From Mycobacterium sp. UM_WGJ (GTDB lineage Bacteria > Actinomycetota > Actinomycetes > Mycobacteriales > Mycobacteriaceae): a stretch of DNA of 64,000 nt. Where the stretch lies: the NCBI RefSeq assembly GCF_000455125.1, contig NZ_AUWR01000022.1:1-64000 (forward strand). The letters run 5' to 3'. The position numbers and the translations under genes are program-made. Below are positions 26,953-39,500 of the stretch, piece after piece; within the stretch, counting starts at the first letter, position 1; each line of letters begins with the position of its first letter. The notes beneath the pieces were generated by a model, which was given only the letters and a program-made list of their open reading frames with translations, searched no databases and was not told where the DNA came from.

Positions 26953-29900
26953 TCAGCGCACCAGTTCCAGCTTCGCGGACGACTTCTTCGCGGCGGACTT
27001 TCTGGCCGGCTTTCTGGCCGGGGCCTTCTCCACCGGCGTTTCCTTGGCCACCGGTGCTTTCTTCGCCGGGGCCTTCTTGGCCGGAGCCTTTTTCACCGGG
27101 GCTTTCTTGGCCGGAGCCTTTTTCGCCGGGGCCTTCTTCGCTGGAGCCTTCTTCGCCGGAACCGCCGACACCGCCTTGATGGGGGCCTCGGTCTCCCTGG
27201 CGGGAGCGGCGATCTCCTTGGCGGGAGTCGAGAACCGGCTCGCCACGGCAACCGCGGCGGTGGCCGCCGCGGCCGTGCCGAGGCCCTGGGCCCAGCCGAT
27301 CGGGCCGACCGGCGTGCAACCCAACAGCTGGCTGACCCCGGGCGTGGAGACGATCGCCGCGAACAGCGCGAACGATCCGGCCGCGGTGGCCAGCACCATC
27401 GGCGCCCGCGAGTCGACCACGGTCTGACCGAGCTCGGTGGTCACCAGCGAGATCAGCGCCACCGTCGAGGCGCGCTGCGGTGTACCGGTCACGGATGCCA
27501 TCGCCCAGGCGGCGGTGCCTGCCGCGCCGGTCACCCCGCCCCGGAACGCCACTGCGCGCCATAGCTTCCGCTCTTCGAGTCCGGGCACCGCGTCACCGAT
27601 TGGGCCGGCCGGCGTACTCACCGCCACAGCGGTGGCCGGCAGCGCGTCGGTCAGGGTGTTCATCAACAGCAGCTGGCGAGTGTTCAGCGGCGAATTGCCG
27701 GTGACCGCGGTACCGATCACCGAGAACATCACCTCCCCGGCATTGCCACCCAGCAGCCCGGAGATGGCAAGTTGCACACCCCGCCACAGGCGCCGGCCCT
27801 CGTCGATAGCGTCGACCAGCGCACCGATCTTCCCGTCGGTCAGCACCACGTCGGCGGTGGCGTGTGCCGAGTCGCTGCCGTGTGCGACGACACCCAGCCC
27901 CACCGTGGCGGCGCGGATCGCGGCGGCGTCGTTGGCGCCGTCGCCCACCATCGCCGACACTCGGCCGGCGCGCTCCAGGGTCTGCACGATCTGCACCTTG
28001 TTCTCCGGCGACATCCGGGCGAAGATCACCCGTTCGCAGACCACCTGCTCTTGTTCCTTGCGGTTCAAGGCATTCCACTCCGAGCCGGTGATGACCTCCT
28101 CGGGGCGGACCGTCACGCCCATCTCGGCGGCGATCGCGGTGGCCGTGATCGGGTGATCACCGGTGATCATCCGGATGTCGACGCCGCGGGCGGCCAGATC
28201 GGCCAGCAGTTGCGGAGCGTCGGCCCGGGGTGTGTCGGCCAAGCCGAGGAACCCGATCAGCGTCAGGCCGGAGGCGCTGACCTCCAGGAGCCGGTCGGAA
28301 TCGTCCTGCACGGCCCGCACCTGCGCGGCGGTCAGTTTGCCGTGCGCGACCGCGATCACCCGCAGCCCCTGGGCCGCCATCGCGGCCACCTGCTGCTCGG
28401 CCTTGGCGCCGGCGTTCTTGCAGGCCTCCAACACGACTTCCGGTGCCCCCTTGACCAGCAGCTCCGATCCCAGCACCGACGCCGAGAAGGCCCGGCCGGA
28501 GCGGAACGGCAGGTGCGCGTCCGGTTCGATCCACGGCCGGGCACCGGCTGCGGATGCCGCGCCCTCGACGATGGCCTGGTCGGTGGCGTGCGCATGCGCC
28601 GCACCGTCGGGAGCCGGAGCCGCCTGCGCGGCCGTGCCGAGGACGTCGTCGTCGGAATATCCCGCAAGCGGGCGCACCGTGGTGACCCGCAGCCGGTTCT
28701 CAGACAGCGTTCCGGTCTTATCGAAGCAGACCACGTCGACCCGGCCGAGCGCCTCCACCGACCGCGGAATCCGCACCAGCGCACCGGTTTTCGTCAACCG
28801 CTGCGACGACGCGTGCTGGGCCAAGGTAGCCATCAGCGGCATGCCCTCCGGGACGGCTGCGATCGCGACCGCGATCGCGTTGCCGAGCGCAACCCGCAGC
28901 CCGCCCTGACGCAGCAGACCGAGCGCACCGACCGCCACACCGCCGGCGGCACTGTACGGGAAAGTCCGGTACATCAACTGAGACAGATGGTGCTGCAACC
29001 CGACCTCGGGCAGCTCGCCAGAGGCCAGTTCGGAGGCCCGACGGGCCTGAGTGTCGGCGCCCACGGCGGTCACCATCGCCAGCGCCTTACCGGCGATCAC
29101 CGTAGTGCCCGCGTAGAGCATGGAGCTGCGCTCGGCCAGTTCAGCGCCGGGCGTCGGGTCCAGCTGTTTGCCGACCGACAGCGATTCGCCGGTCAGCGAG
29201 GACTCGTCGACCTCGACGTCATACACCTCGATCGTCCGGGCGTCGGCGGGCACCACCTCGTTGCTGCGCACCTCGATCAGGTCACCGGGCAGCAGTTGTT
29301 CGGCGGGGATCTCGTGGTAGGCCGGCGTGCCATCGCCCCCCATCAACACGACCCGGGCCGGCGGAGCCTGCTGTGCCAGCAGGGTGTTCAGCCGGCTCTC
29401 TGCCCGCAACCGCTGGTAAGCGGCCAACATGGCGTTACCGGTGAGCACCGTGCCCACCATCACGGCGTCGATCGGCGAACCCAGCATGGCCGTCGCCGCC
29501 GAGCACAGCGCCAAGATCGGCGTCATCGGGTCGGACAACTCCTCACGCACGGCGTGGAAGTACGGCCAGAACATGCCCTGGGATTCCGCGTCGACCGGCG
29601 CGCGTTCGGCCAACGGCAGCATGGCCTCCGGCGTCAACAGCTCGCGCGCCTGCTCGACCGTCATGGCGTGCCATTCGTAGGCCGGTGCCGGCTTCGGTGC
29701 CTGCGCACGCAACACCCGGCGGGCCAGCAGATACCCCGACAGCATTCCGGCGCCCGCACCGACGGTCACCGGCCCCGGACCGCGGCTCTGCCCCGCCCCG
29801 ACACCGGGGATCGTCGCCCGAACCCCGCGAACCAAAAGCAGCCCGGCGATCGACGACGCCCCGATCGAGATCGCAACCCCACGCTCGGTGGCCGTCCGGG

Positions 29901-31506
29901 CAGCCGGCAGCGCGCGCAGCACCTGCCATGCGCCGGCAAGGTCGGCCAGCAGCAGATCGGCATAAAAAGGTGGTGGGGTGTCGGCATGCTCGCTCGTCGG
30001 CATCACACCCAGCGCCAGATCCGCCGACGCCAGCGCCTGCGCTGCCGAGGTGGACAACACCGCGACGGTACGGCCGGCCTGCTGCAGGTCGGCCACCGCC
30101 GCGGCCAGCGCGGCGTCGATATCCTCACCCGAGACCGGCCGGATGTCGTCGAAACCGGGGCGCAGCTCGCTGAGGATCTCGGTGTCCACCGTGACCAGCT
30201 CAGCGCCGGAGGCACGTGCTTCGAGGACCACCGCCGAGGCCAGCGCGTGATGCGCGGGCAGGATCAGCGCGTCCACCGGCTGCGTGCGGGTCGAGCCGCG
30301 GACTGTCATGCCCGGAACCCGGTGCCAGCCCGGACGCAATCCGGGCTTGTCGAGCAGGCTCTGCGCGCTGTTCCAGGCCTTCGGCAGCTCGTGCTCGCTG
30401 GCACCGCGGATCTGTACCACCCTGCGTTGTTCACCGGTCAGCGTCCGCGGGTCGATGACCACGGTGTCGATCTTGTCGAGGCGGCGCAGGCTGTCTGGCT
30501 GCAGCGGCAGCACTCCGTGCGCGTCGGCCAGGCCCTGTCCCAGAGTCGCGGCGAACGATTCGCAACTGGTGCGCACCGCTTTCGGCGAGGTCGCCAGGAT
30601 CGCGCTCGACGTCACGTCCAGGTTGCGGGTCAGTGCGCCCACCGCCCCGGCCGCGACTACCTGCGCCACCGCGGTGCGCTTCAGGTAGCGCTCAGCCAGA
30701 CCGTCCGGCCGCGGGACAGGCCGCGCAGTGGTGTGCACGTCCGGGTGGTCGGCGTACCGGGCCAGCTCCGGCTCGTAGCGATTCCAGGCCAGCGCCCCGG
30801 CGCGCGTCTCGGAGGCTTTGAGGCCCTCCACCATCAGATCCACCGCCAGGATCGCCGGGGACAGGGTGATGACGTGCGACCCGAGCGAGACCAGGGAAAG
30901 CACCCGGTCGGTCTTGGCCGGACCGATCCGGCTCGCCAGCGCGTTGCGGACCAGCGGCTGGTAGCGGGCCACCGACGCCGCGGCGTCGAAGATCTTGGGC
31001 GCGGCCGGCCAGCGCATCGCGCTGCCCACGGTCGCGATCGCCAGCCCTACCGCGTTGGCCCCCACCATCGCGCCCTTGGTGGCCAGCAGCAGTCCATCGC
31101 CCGGCAATGCCGCGGTGTCGGTCGGGGAAAGTTCGATGCTTTTCTCGGCCGCTTCCACCGCGGCGCACAGGTCCGCCAGCGCAACGTGGTCACCGATCTC
31201 GACGACTACCCGGGACAGCGGGCGGTTCAGCCGCACCGAGGTGACGCCGGGCTCGGCCCGCAGGGCTGCCAGAACCTCGGCACCGATGTCCACGCCGTCG
31301 GAGTCGTCGAGCCCGTGCACTTCGATCCAGGCCCGCCCGGCGCCGCGCCAGCTTCGTCGGCTGGTCAGATCGGAACGCTCACCGGCCAGGATCTTGGCGC
31401 CTTCGCGCAGTGGGATGGCGGCGAGGTCAACGCTGGCCCCCAAAACGGAGGATGCGGCGGCGCCGATGGCGTCCAGACCAAAACGGCCGATTGCGAAAAC
31501 ATCCAT
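26953..31506 (-). CDS. Very large P-type cation ATPase, CtpH/CtpI-like, with Lys-Ala-Pro tail
   Basis: The 1517-residue pump has its catalytic core in the second half: actuator motif SSLTGES near residue 773, phosphorylation site CFDKTGTLSENRL near 928, and hinge MVGDGANDAAAIR near 1192. The first 600 residues include an HMA-like fold lacking CxxC (WIEVHGL..GVTSVRLNRPLSRVVVEIG) and a degenerate second haloacid-dehalogenase-like region, as in mycobacterial CtpH and CtpI (1539 and 1632 residues, from memory). The transported ion is not evident. Residues from about 1443 on are unusual: a run of KKAPAK-type repeats ending RKSAAKKSSAKLELVR, like histone H1 or mycobacterial Lsr2/HupB tails. The ribosome-binding site GGAGG lies inside a perfect 9-bp hairpin. 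In M. tuberculosis no ATPase gene occupies this position between Rv3632 and galE. Confidence 0.93.
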   Translation of the reverse strand: MDVFAIGRFGLDAIGAAASSVLGASVDLAAIPLREGAKILAGERSDLTSRRSWRGAGRAWIEVHGLDDSDGVDIGAEVLAALRAEPGVTSVRLNRPLSRVVVEIGDHVALADLCAAVEAAEKSIELSPTDTAALPGDGLLLATKGAMVGANAVGLAIATVGSAMRWPAAPKIFDAAASVARYQPLVRNALASRIGPAKTDRVLSLVSLGSHVITLSPAILAVDLMVEGLKASETRAGALAWNRYEPELARYADHPDVHTTARPVPRPDGLAERYLKRTAVAQVVAAGAVGALTRNLDVTSSAILATSPKAVRTSCESFAATLGQGLADAHGVLPLQPDSLRRLDKIDTVVIDPRTLTGEQRRVVQIRGASEHELPKAWNSAQSLLDKPGLRPGWHRVPGMTVRGSTRTQPVDALILPAHHALASAVVLEARASGAELVTVDTEILSELRPGFDDIRPVSGEDIDAALAAAVADLQQAGRTVAVLSTSAAQALASADLALGVMPTSEHADTPPPFYADLLLADLAGAWQVLRALPAARTATERGVAISIGASSIAGLLLVRGVRATIPGVGAGQSRGPGPVTVGAGAGMLSGYLLARRVLRAQAPKPAPAYEWHAMTVEQARELLTPEAMLPLAERAPVDAESQGMFWPYFHAVREELSDPMTPILALCSAATAMLGSPIDAVMVGTVLTGNAMLAAYQRLRAESRLNTLLAQQAPPARVVLMGGDGTPAYHEIPAEQLLPGDLIEVRSNEVVPADARTIEVYDVEVDESSLTGESLSVGKQLDPTPGAELAERSSMLYAGTTVIAGKALAMVTAVGADTQARRASELASGELPEVGLQHHLSQLMYRTFPYSAAGGVAVGALGLLRQGGLRVALGNAIAVAIAAVPEGMPLMATLAQHASSQRLTKTGALVRIPRSVEALGRVDVVCFDKTGTLSENRLRVTTVRPLAGYSDDDVLGTAAQAAPAPDGAAHAHATDQAIVEGAASAAGARPWIEPDAHLPFRSGRAFSASVLGSELLVKGAPEVVLEACKNAGAKAEQQVAAMAAQGLRVIAVAHGKLTAAQVRAVQDDSDRLLEVSASGLTLIGFLGLADTPRADAPQLLADLAARGVDIRMITGDHPITATAIAAEMGVTVRPEEVITGSEWNALNRKEQEQVVCERVIFARMSPENKVQIVQTLERAGRVSAMVGDGANDAAAIRAATVGLGVVAHGSDSAHATADVVLTDGKIGALVDAIDEGRRLWRGVQLAISGLLGGNAGEVMFSVIGTAVTGNSPLNTRQLLLMNTLTDALPATAVAVSTPAGPIGDAVPGLEERKLWRAVAFRGGVTGAAGTAAWAMASVTGTPQRASTVALISLVTTELGQTVVDSRAPMVLATAAGSFALFAAIVSTPGVSQLLGCTPVGPIGWAQGLGTAAAATAAVAVASRFSTPAKEIAAPARETEAPIKAVSAVPAKKAPAKKAPAKKAPAKKAPVKKAPAKKAPAKKAPVAKETPVEKAPARKPARKSAAKKSSAKLELVR

Positions 31507-31512
31507 GGCTGG

Positions 31513-31539
31513 CCTCCAGCGTCATAGCAGCGCTGGAGG
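31513..31539 (-). promoter_or_regulatory. Hairpin sequestering the ATPase ribosome-binding site
   Basis: On the minus strand CCTCCAGCG (31539-31531) pairs perfectly with CGCTGGAGG (31521-31513) around a 9-base loop. The GGAGG at the 3' end of the stem is the Shine-Dalgarno sequence of the ATPase gene, 6 bases before its ATG. Folding would hide it from the ribosome, so opening of this hairpin could control translation. Confidence 0.65.
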
Positions 31540-31654
31540 TCTCTTCCGCCGGTTGTCCGGCCCACAGCCCCGGTCACCCGATGACAGGCGACGTGATGAC
31601 GACACTGCGAATTGGGGAATACTCCCCTCCGACCGGCCAGTATGCCACAAAGGT

Positions 31655-34425
<2,771 letters not shown>

Positions 34426-34470
34426 CGTCGCTGCAACCACCTGCGAGTAATCGCTGGTCACGAGGACAGG

Positions 34471-35208
34471 GTGGGCGCTACGGTGTCGCGCATGCGCATG
34501 CGTTCACCGCACTCGGCCGAGCCCCATAACGGCTCGCTGGCGTCGAAACTCAATTGGTTGCGCGCCGGGGTGTTGGGGGCCAACGACGGCATCGTCTCGA
34601 TCGCGGGGATCGTGGTCGGCGTCGCCGCCGCCACCGCGCAACGGGGTCCGATCTTCACCGCCGGTATCGCCGGCGTGGCCGCCGGCGCCGTGTCGATGGC
34701 CCTCGGTGAGTACGTGTCGGTGAGTACGCAACGTGACACCGAACAGGCTGTGCTGCATAAGGAGCGCCGCGAACTGCAACAAGACCCGGCGGCCGAACTC
34801 GAGGAACTTGCCGACTTATATGCGGCCAAGGGATTGTCGGCGGCGACGGCCAGGTTGGTGGCCGAAGAGCTGACCCACCACAATGCGTTCGCTGCGCACG
34901 CCGAGGCTGAATTGGGCATCGACCCGGACGATTTGACCAACCCGTGGCTGGCCGCGGCGGCGTCAGCCCTCGCGTTCACGGCGGGAGCGCTGTTGCCGAT
35001 GGTCGCGATCCTGCTGCCGCCGACCACATGGCGAGTCCCGTTGACCGTCCTGGTCGTGCTGCTGGCACTGATGCTCACCGGTGTGGTCTCGGCACGCTTG
35101 GGGGGCGCAAACGTCCGAAACGCCTTGGTCCGCAATACCACCGGCGGGGCGCTCGCGCTGGGCACCACGTACCTGATCGGCCAGCTGGTCGGCCACACGA
35201 TCAGCTAG
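34471..35208 (+). CDS. VIT1/CCC1 family iron/manganese transporter
   Basis: The 245-residue protein has the VIT family signature: LNWLRAGVLGANDGIVSIAGIVVGVA, then AGAVSMALGEYVSVSTQRDTEQA with its acidic metal-binding helix, a cytosolic loop, and three C-terminal membrane helices. It would move Fe(II) or Mn(II) across the membrane. In-frame starts at GTG 34471, ATG 34492 or ATG 34498 are possible; GAGG at 34463 favours the first. The permease gene follows after 11 bases. Confidence 0.92.
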   Translation: MGATVSRMRMRSPHSAEPHNGSLASKLNWLRAGVLGANDGIVSIAGIVVGVAAATAQRGPIFTAGIAGVAAGAVSMALGEYVSVSTQRDTEQAVLHKERRELQQDPAAELEELADLYAAKGLSAATARLVAEELTHHNAFAAHAEAELGIDPDDLTNPWLAAAASALAFTAGALLPMVAILLPPTTWRVPLTVLVVLLALMLTGVVSARLGGANVRNALVRNTTGGALALGTTYLIGQLVGHTIS

Positions 35209-35219
35209 ACCTTGAGCTG

Positions 35220-36500
35220 ATGGACGGTCACACGACCCCTGATCCGCAGCCGACGTCCGGTGCGCTGCGCCGGCAGCTGGGCATGTTCGACGCGGTGACG
35301 ATCGGGCTGGGCTCGATGCTTGGTGCCGGCATTTTCGTGGCATTGGCGCCGGCGGCCGCAGCGGCCGGTGCGGCGATGCTGATCGGGTTGATCGTGGCGG
35401 CGGTCATCGCCTACTGCAACGCGGTTTCCTCGGCGCGGCTCGCGGCACAGTATCCCGCCTCCGGCGGTACCTACGTATACGGGCGCGAACGGCTCGGACC
35501 GTTCTTCGGCTATCTGGCCGGGTGGGGCTTCATCGTCGGCAAGACCGCATCGTGCGCGGCGATGGCACTGACCGTGGGTTTCTACGCATGGCCCGCGCAC
35601 GCGCACGCGATCGCGGTGGCGGTGGTGCTGGGGCTGACCGCAATCAACGTGCTGGGGGTGCAGAAATCGGCGTGGCTGACCCGGCTGATCGTGGTAGTGG
35701 TGCTGGCGGTATTGGCAGCGGTTGTGGTGACCGCCCTGGGCTCCCAGGGCGTTGAAACCGCTCGGTTCGGCCACTCGTCAGTGTCGGTGCCAGGGGTGTT
35801 GCAGGCGGCGGGTCTGCTGTTCTTCGCGTTCGCCGGCTACGCCCGGATCGCCACGCTGGGTGAGGAGGTACGCGACCCCGCCCGCACCATTCCGCGGGCG
35901 ATCCCGGCCGCGTTGGCCATCACCCTGGTGGTGTACGCCCTGGTGGCGGTAGCGGCACTGAATGTGCTTGGCGCAGAAGGTCTTGCCGGAGCATCGGCGC
36001 CCTTGGTGCAGGTGGTGAGGGTCGCCGGGGCGGCCAAACTGACCGTGATGGTCCAGATCGGAGCGATTCTCGCGGCGACCGGGTCCCTGCTGGCCCTGAT
36101 CCTGGGGGTGTCGCGTACCACCCTGGCGATGGCCCGCGACCGGTATCTGCCCGGGTATCTGACCGCGGTGCATCCCCGGTTCGGGGTGCCGCATCGCGCC
36201 GAGATCGCGGTCGGCCTGGTGGTTGCCGTGCTGGCCGCCACCACCGATATCCGCGGTGCCATCGGGTTTTCCTCGTTCGCGGTCCTGGTCTACTACGCCG
36301 TGGCCAACGCCGCGGCCTGGACCCTGTCCCCCGCCGAGGGCCGTCCCCCGCGCCTGATCCCGATCATCGGCTCGGTGGGCTGCATCGTTGTCGCGTTCGC
36401 CTTGCCCGTCAGCTCGGTCCTGGCCGGACTCGCGGTGCTCGGCGCGGGTATTGCCACTTACGGCGTGCACCGTCGATCGGGCCGGCTCGGGCGCCGGTAG
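35220..36500 (+). CDS. APC family amino acid/polyamine permease
   Basis: The 426-residue permease starts MDGHTTPDPQPTSGALRRQL and has about 12 membrane segments, with the APC signature TIGLGSMLGAGIFVALAPAA in helix 1 and FFAFAGYARIATLGEEVRDP in helix 6. It would import or exchange an amino acid or polyamine. I chose ATG 35220; the longer frame runs back through the VIT gene. It sits directly before an NRPS whose predicted substrate is a basic amino acid, so supply or export of that substrate is a reasonable idea. Confidence 0.92.
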   Translation: MDGHTTPDPQPTSGALRRQLGMFDAVTIGLGSMLGAGIFVALAPAAAAAGAAMLIGLIVAAVIAYCNAVSSARLAAQYPASGGTYVYGRERLGPFFGYLAGWGFIVGKTASCAAMALTVGFYAWPAHAHAIAVAVVLGLTAINVLGVQKSAWLTRLIVVVVLAVLAAVVVTALGSQGVETARFGHSSVSVPGVLQAAGLLFFAFAGYARIATLGEEVRDPARTIPRAIPAALAITLVVYALVAVAALNVLGAEGLAGASAPLVQVVRVAGAAKLTVMVQIGAILAATGSLLALILGVSRTTLAMARDRYLPGYLTAVHPRFGVPHRAEIAVGLVVAVLAATTDIRGAIGFSSFAVLVYYAVANAAAWTLSPAEGRPPRLIPIIGSVGCIVVAFALPVSSVLAGLAVLGAGIATYGVHRRSGRLGRR

Positions 36501-36583
36501 TCCGCTACCGCGGCGAACAACGCGCCGAGCTGACAATGACGCGCTGCACTCCCCGACCGTGCTGGGTACGTTCTACAGTCGTG

Positions 36584-39500
36584 CCCTCACTGCAAGTCCC
36601 CGCGCAATATCTGCGCGGCTCCTCGGCGCCGCAGCCCCGCACCCTGATCGACATTCTGCAAGAGACCGCCGCCCGCTACCCCGACGCTCCCGCCATCGAC
36701 GACGGCAATGTGGTGTTGACCTACGGGGAGCTGATCGAGGACATCACCGACAGTGTCGCCTGGCTGGCCGCCCGCGGTCTGGGCCGCGGCGATCGCATCG
36801 GCATTCGGATGCCGTCCGGCAATTACGCGCTGTACGTGGCGATCCTGTCCACGCTGGCCACCGGCGCGGCCTACGTGCCGGTGGATGCCGACGATCCGCC
36901 CGAGCGCGCCGAGCTGGTGTTCAACGAAGCTCAGGTGGCGGCGGTGATCACCGAACAGGGTTTGACCCGCGGCCCCGGCGCGTCACGCGGCTGGCGGGCC
37001 ACGGCGCCGCAGACCAGCGACGACGCCTGGATCATCTTCACCTCGGGGTCCACCGGAACCCCGAAGGGCGTGGCGATCACGCACCGCAACGCGGCGGCCT
37101 TCGTCGACGCCGAAGCCCAGCTGTTCTTGCAGGACAACCCGATCGGGCCCGGCGACCGGGTGCTGGCGGGACTGTCGGTCGCGTTCGACGCGTCCTGCGA
37201 GGAGATGTGGCTGGCGTGGCGCTACGGCGCCTGTCTGGTGCCGGCGCCGCGGTCGCTGGTACGCAGCGGCATGGACCTGGGTCCGTGGCTGGTGTCGCGC
37301 GACGTGACCGTGGTGTCCACCGTGCCCACCCTGGCGGCACTGTGGCCGGCCGAGGCGCTGGAGGCGGTGCGGCTGCTGATCTTCGGCGGTGAGGCCTGCC
37401 CACCGGAGCTGGTAGCCCGGCTGGCGGTGGAGGGCCGCGAGGTATGGAACACCTACGGCCCCACCGAGACCACGGTGGTGGCGTGCGCGGCGCAGCTCGA
37501 CGGCACCGGCCCGGTCCAGATCGGGTTGCCGCTGTTGGGCTGGGACCTGGCCGTGCTCGGGCCCGACGGGGCCCCGGTGGCCGCCGGCGAAGTCGGCGAG
37601 CTGGTGATCGGCGGTGTCGGCTTGGGCCGCTACCTGGACCCCGGCCGTGACGCCGAGAAGTACGCAGCACTGCCCGAGCTGGACTGGCCGCGGGCCTACC
37701 GCAGCGGTGATCTGGTGCGGCTGGATGCCGACGGGCTGGTGTTCTGCGGCCGGGCCGATGACCAGGTCAAGGTCGGCGGCCGGCGCATCGAGCTGGGTGA
37801 GGTGGACAGCGCCCTGGTGACGCTGCCCGGCGTCAGCGGCGGTGCGGCCGCGGTGCGGACCAGCGCCGCCGGGACCCCGCTGCTGGTCGGCTACCTGGCC
37901 AGCACCGATCCGGACTTCGACCTGGGTGCTGCACGCGCCGCACTGGGCCGGCGACTGCCCGCCGCGCTGGTTCCCCGGCTGGTGCTGGTCGACGAACTGC
38001 CCACTCGCACGTCGGGCAAGGTGGACCGCGATGCGCTGCCGTGGCCGGTGGGGCCGGAGCCGGGTGCCCTGCCCGGCGGAGGTCTCGGCGACGACCCGGA
38101 CAGCACTCTGGGTTGGCTGGCCGGACTGTGGCGCGACGTGCTGGGCGCCCCGGTCGACGACGAACAGGCCGATTTCTTCGCGCTCGGCGGTGGATCGCTG
38201 CAAGCCGCTCAGCTGGTGGCCGCGGTGCGGCAGCGGTACCCGCAGACCACCGTCGCCCAGCTCTACGACCGCCCACGACTCGGCTCCCTGGCCGGGTTTC
38301 TCGACGACATGGGCCGCAGTGAGCCCGGGGCCGAGGCAGCCTCCCGCGCGGTCGAACCCACGCCCCGGCGGGCCCAGGCCGCGCAGGTGCTGCTGTCGGT
38401 GCCGCTGGCCACGCTGACCGGGCTGCAATGGGTGACGTGGCTGGCGCTGATCAACAACGTGATGGCGGTGATGCATCCGCTGCCCTGGCTGGCGCGACTC
38501 GACTGGTGGTGGGTGATCTCCGCTTTCGTACTGTTCGTGACACCGCTGGGCCGGATGGGTATCGCCGCGCTGGGGGCGCGTGCGCTGCTGTCCAATCTGG
38601 CGCCGGGAACGTACCGGCGCGGCGGCCCCGAGCACCTGCGGGTCTGGATCGCCGAACGGCTTGCCGCCGCCAGCGGCGCCGAGAATCTTTCCGGCGCACC
38701 GTGGCTGGTGTATTACGCGCGAGCGCTGGGTAACAAGATCGGCGAGGGCGTGGATCTGCACTCCGCCCCGCCGGTGACCGGGATGCTGACCCTGGGCCAC
38801 CGGTGTTCCATCGAGCCGGAGGTGGACCTGACCGGGCATTGGATCGACGGCGATACGTTCCACGTCGGCCCTGTCACGGTTGGCAACGACGCCACGATCG
38901 GTGCCCGCACTACGCTGCTGCCCGGCGCCGTAATCGGCAAGGACGCCGATGTCGCGCCTGGGTCCGGGGTAGTCGGCGAGGTGAAGAAGGGCCAGTACTG
39001 GACCGGCTCGCCGGCGGTGAAATCCGGTAAGGCACACCACCCCTGGCCGGATCACCGGCCACCGCCGCGCCCGGTGTGGGCGGCGGTGTACGGGGTGACA
39101 TCGATCCTGCTGGGCGGCTTGCCATTGGTGGCATTGGGTGTCGGGCTGTCGGTGGTGGGCTGGGCGGTGCGGGACTGCACCACGCTGATCGAAGCGATTC
39201 GGCCTGCGGCGCTGGCCACTGCGCCGGCCGCGCTGGTCGCGATGCTCAGCTACGCCGCTTTGACCATGGCCGGGGTGCGGCTGTTGTCGATCGGGCTGCG
39301 CGACGGCTACCACCCGGTGCGCAGCCGGGTGGGTTGGCAGCTGTGGGCCACCGAACGTCTGATGGACGCCGCGCGCGACTATCTCTTCCCGGTGTACGCC
39401 AGCCTGATCACGCCGTGGTGGCTGCGCTTACTGGGGGCCAAGGTAGGCCACGGCACCGAGATCTCCACCGCGCTGGTGATCCCGAAGTTCACCACGATCG

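Noticed and set aside
27772-31527. 1251-codon open frame on the plus strand
   Set aside because: It runs antisense to the P-type ATPase gene, is rich in Arg, Gly and His, and shows no domain. Long antisense frames are expected in DNA this rich in G and C.
36983-39313. 776-codon open frame on the minus strand
   Set aside because: It is antisense to the Pls-type NRPS and has the His/Gln/Arg-rich composition of a shadow frame.
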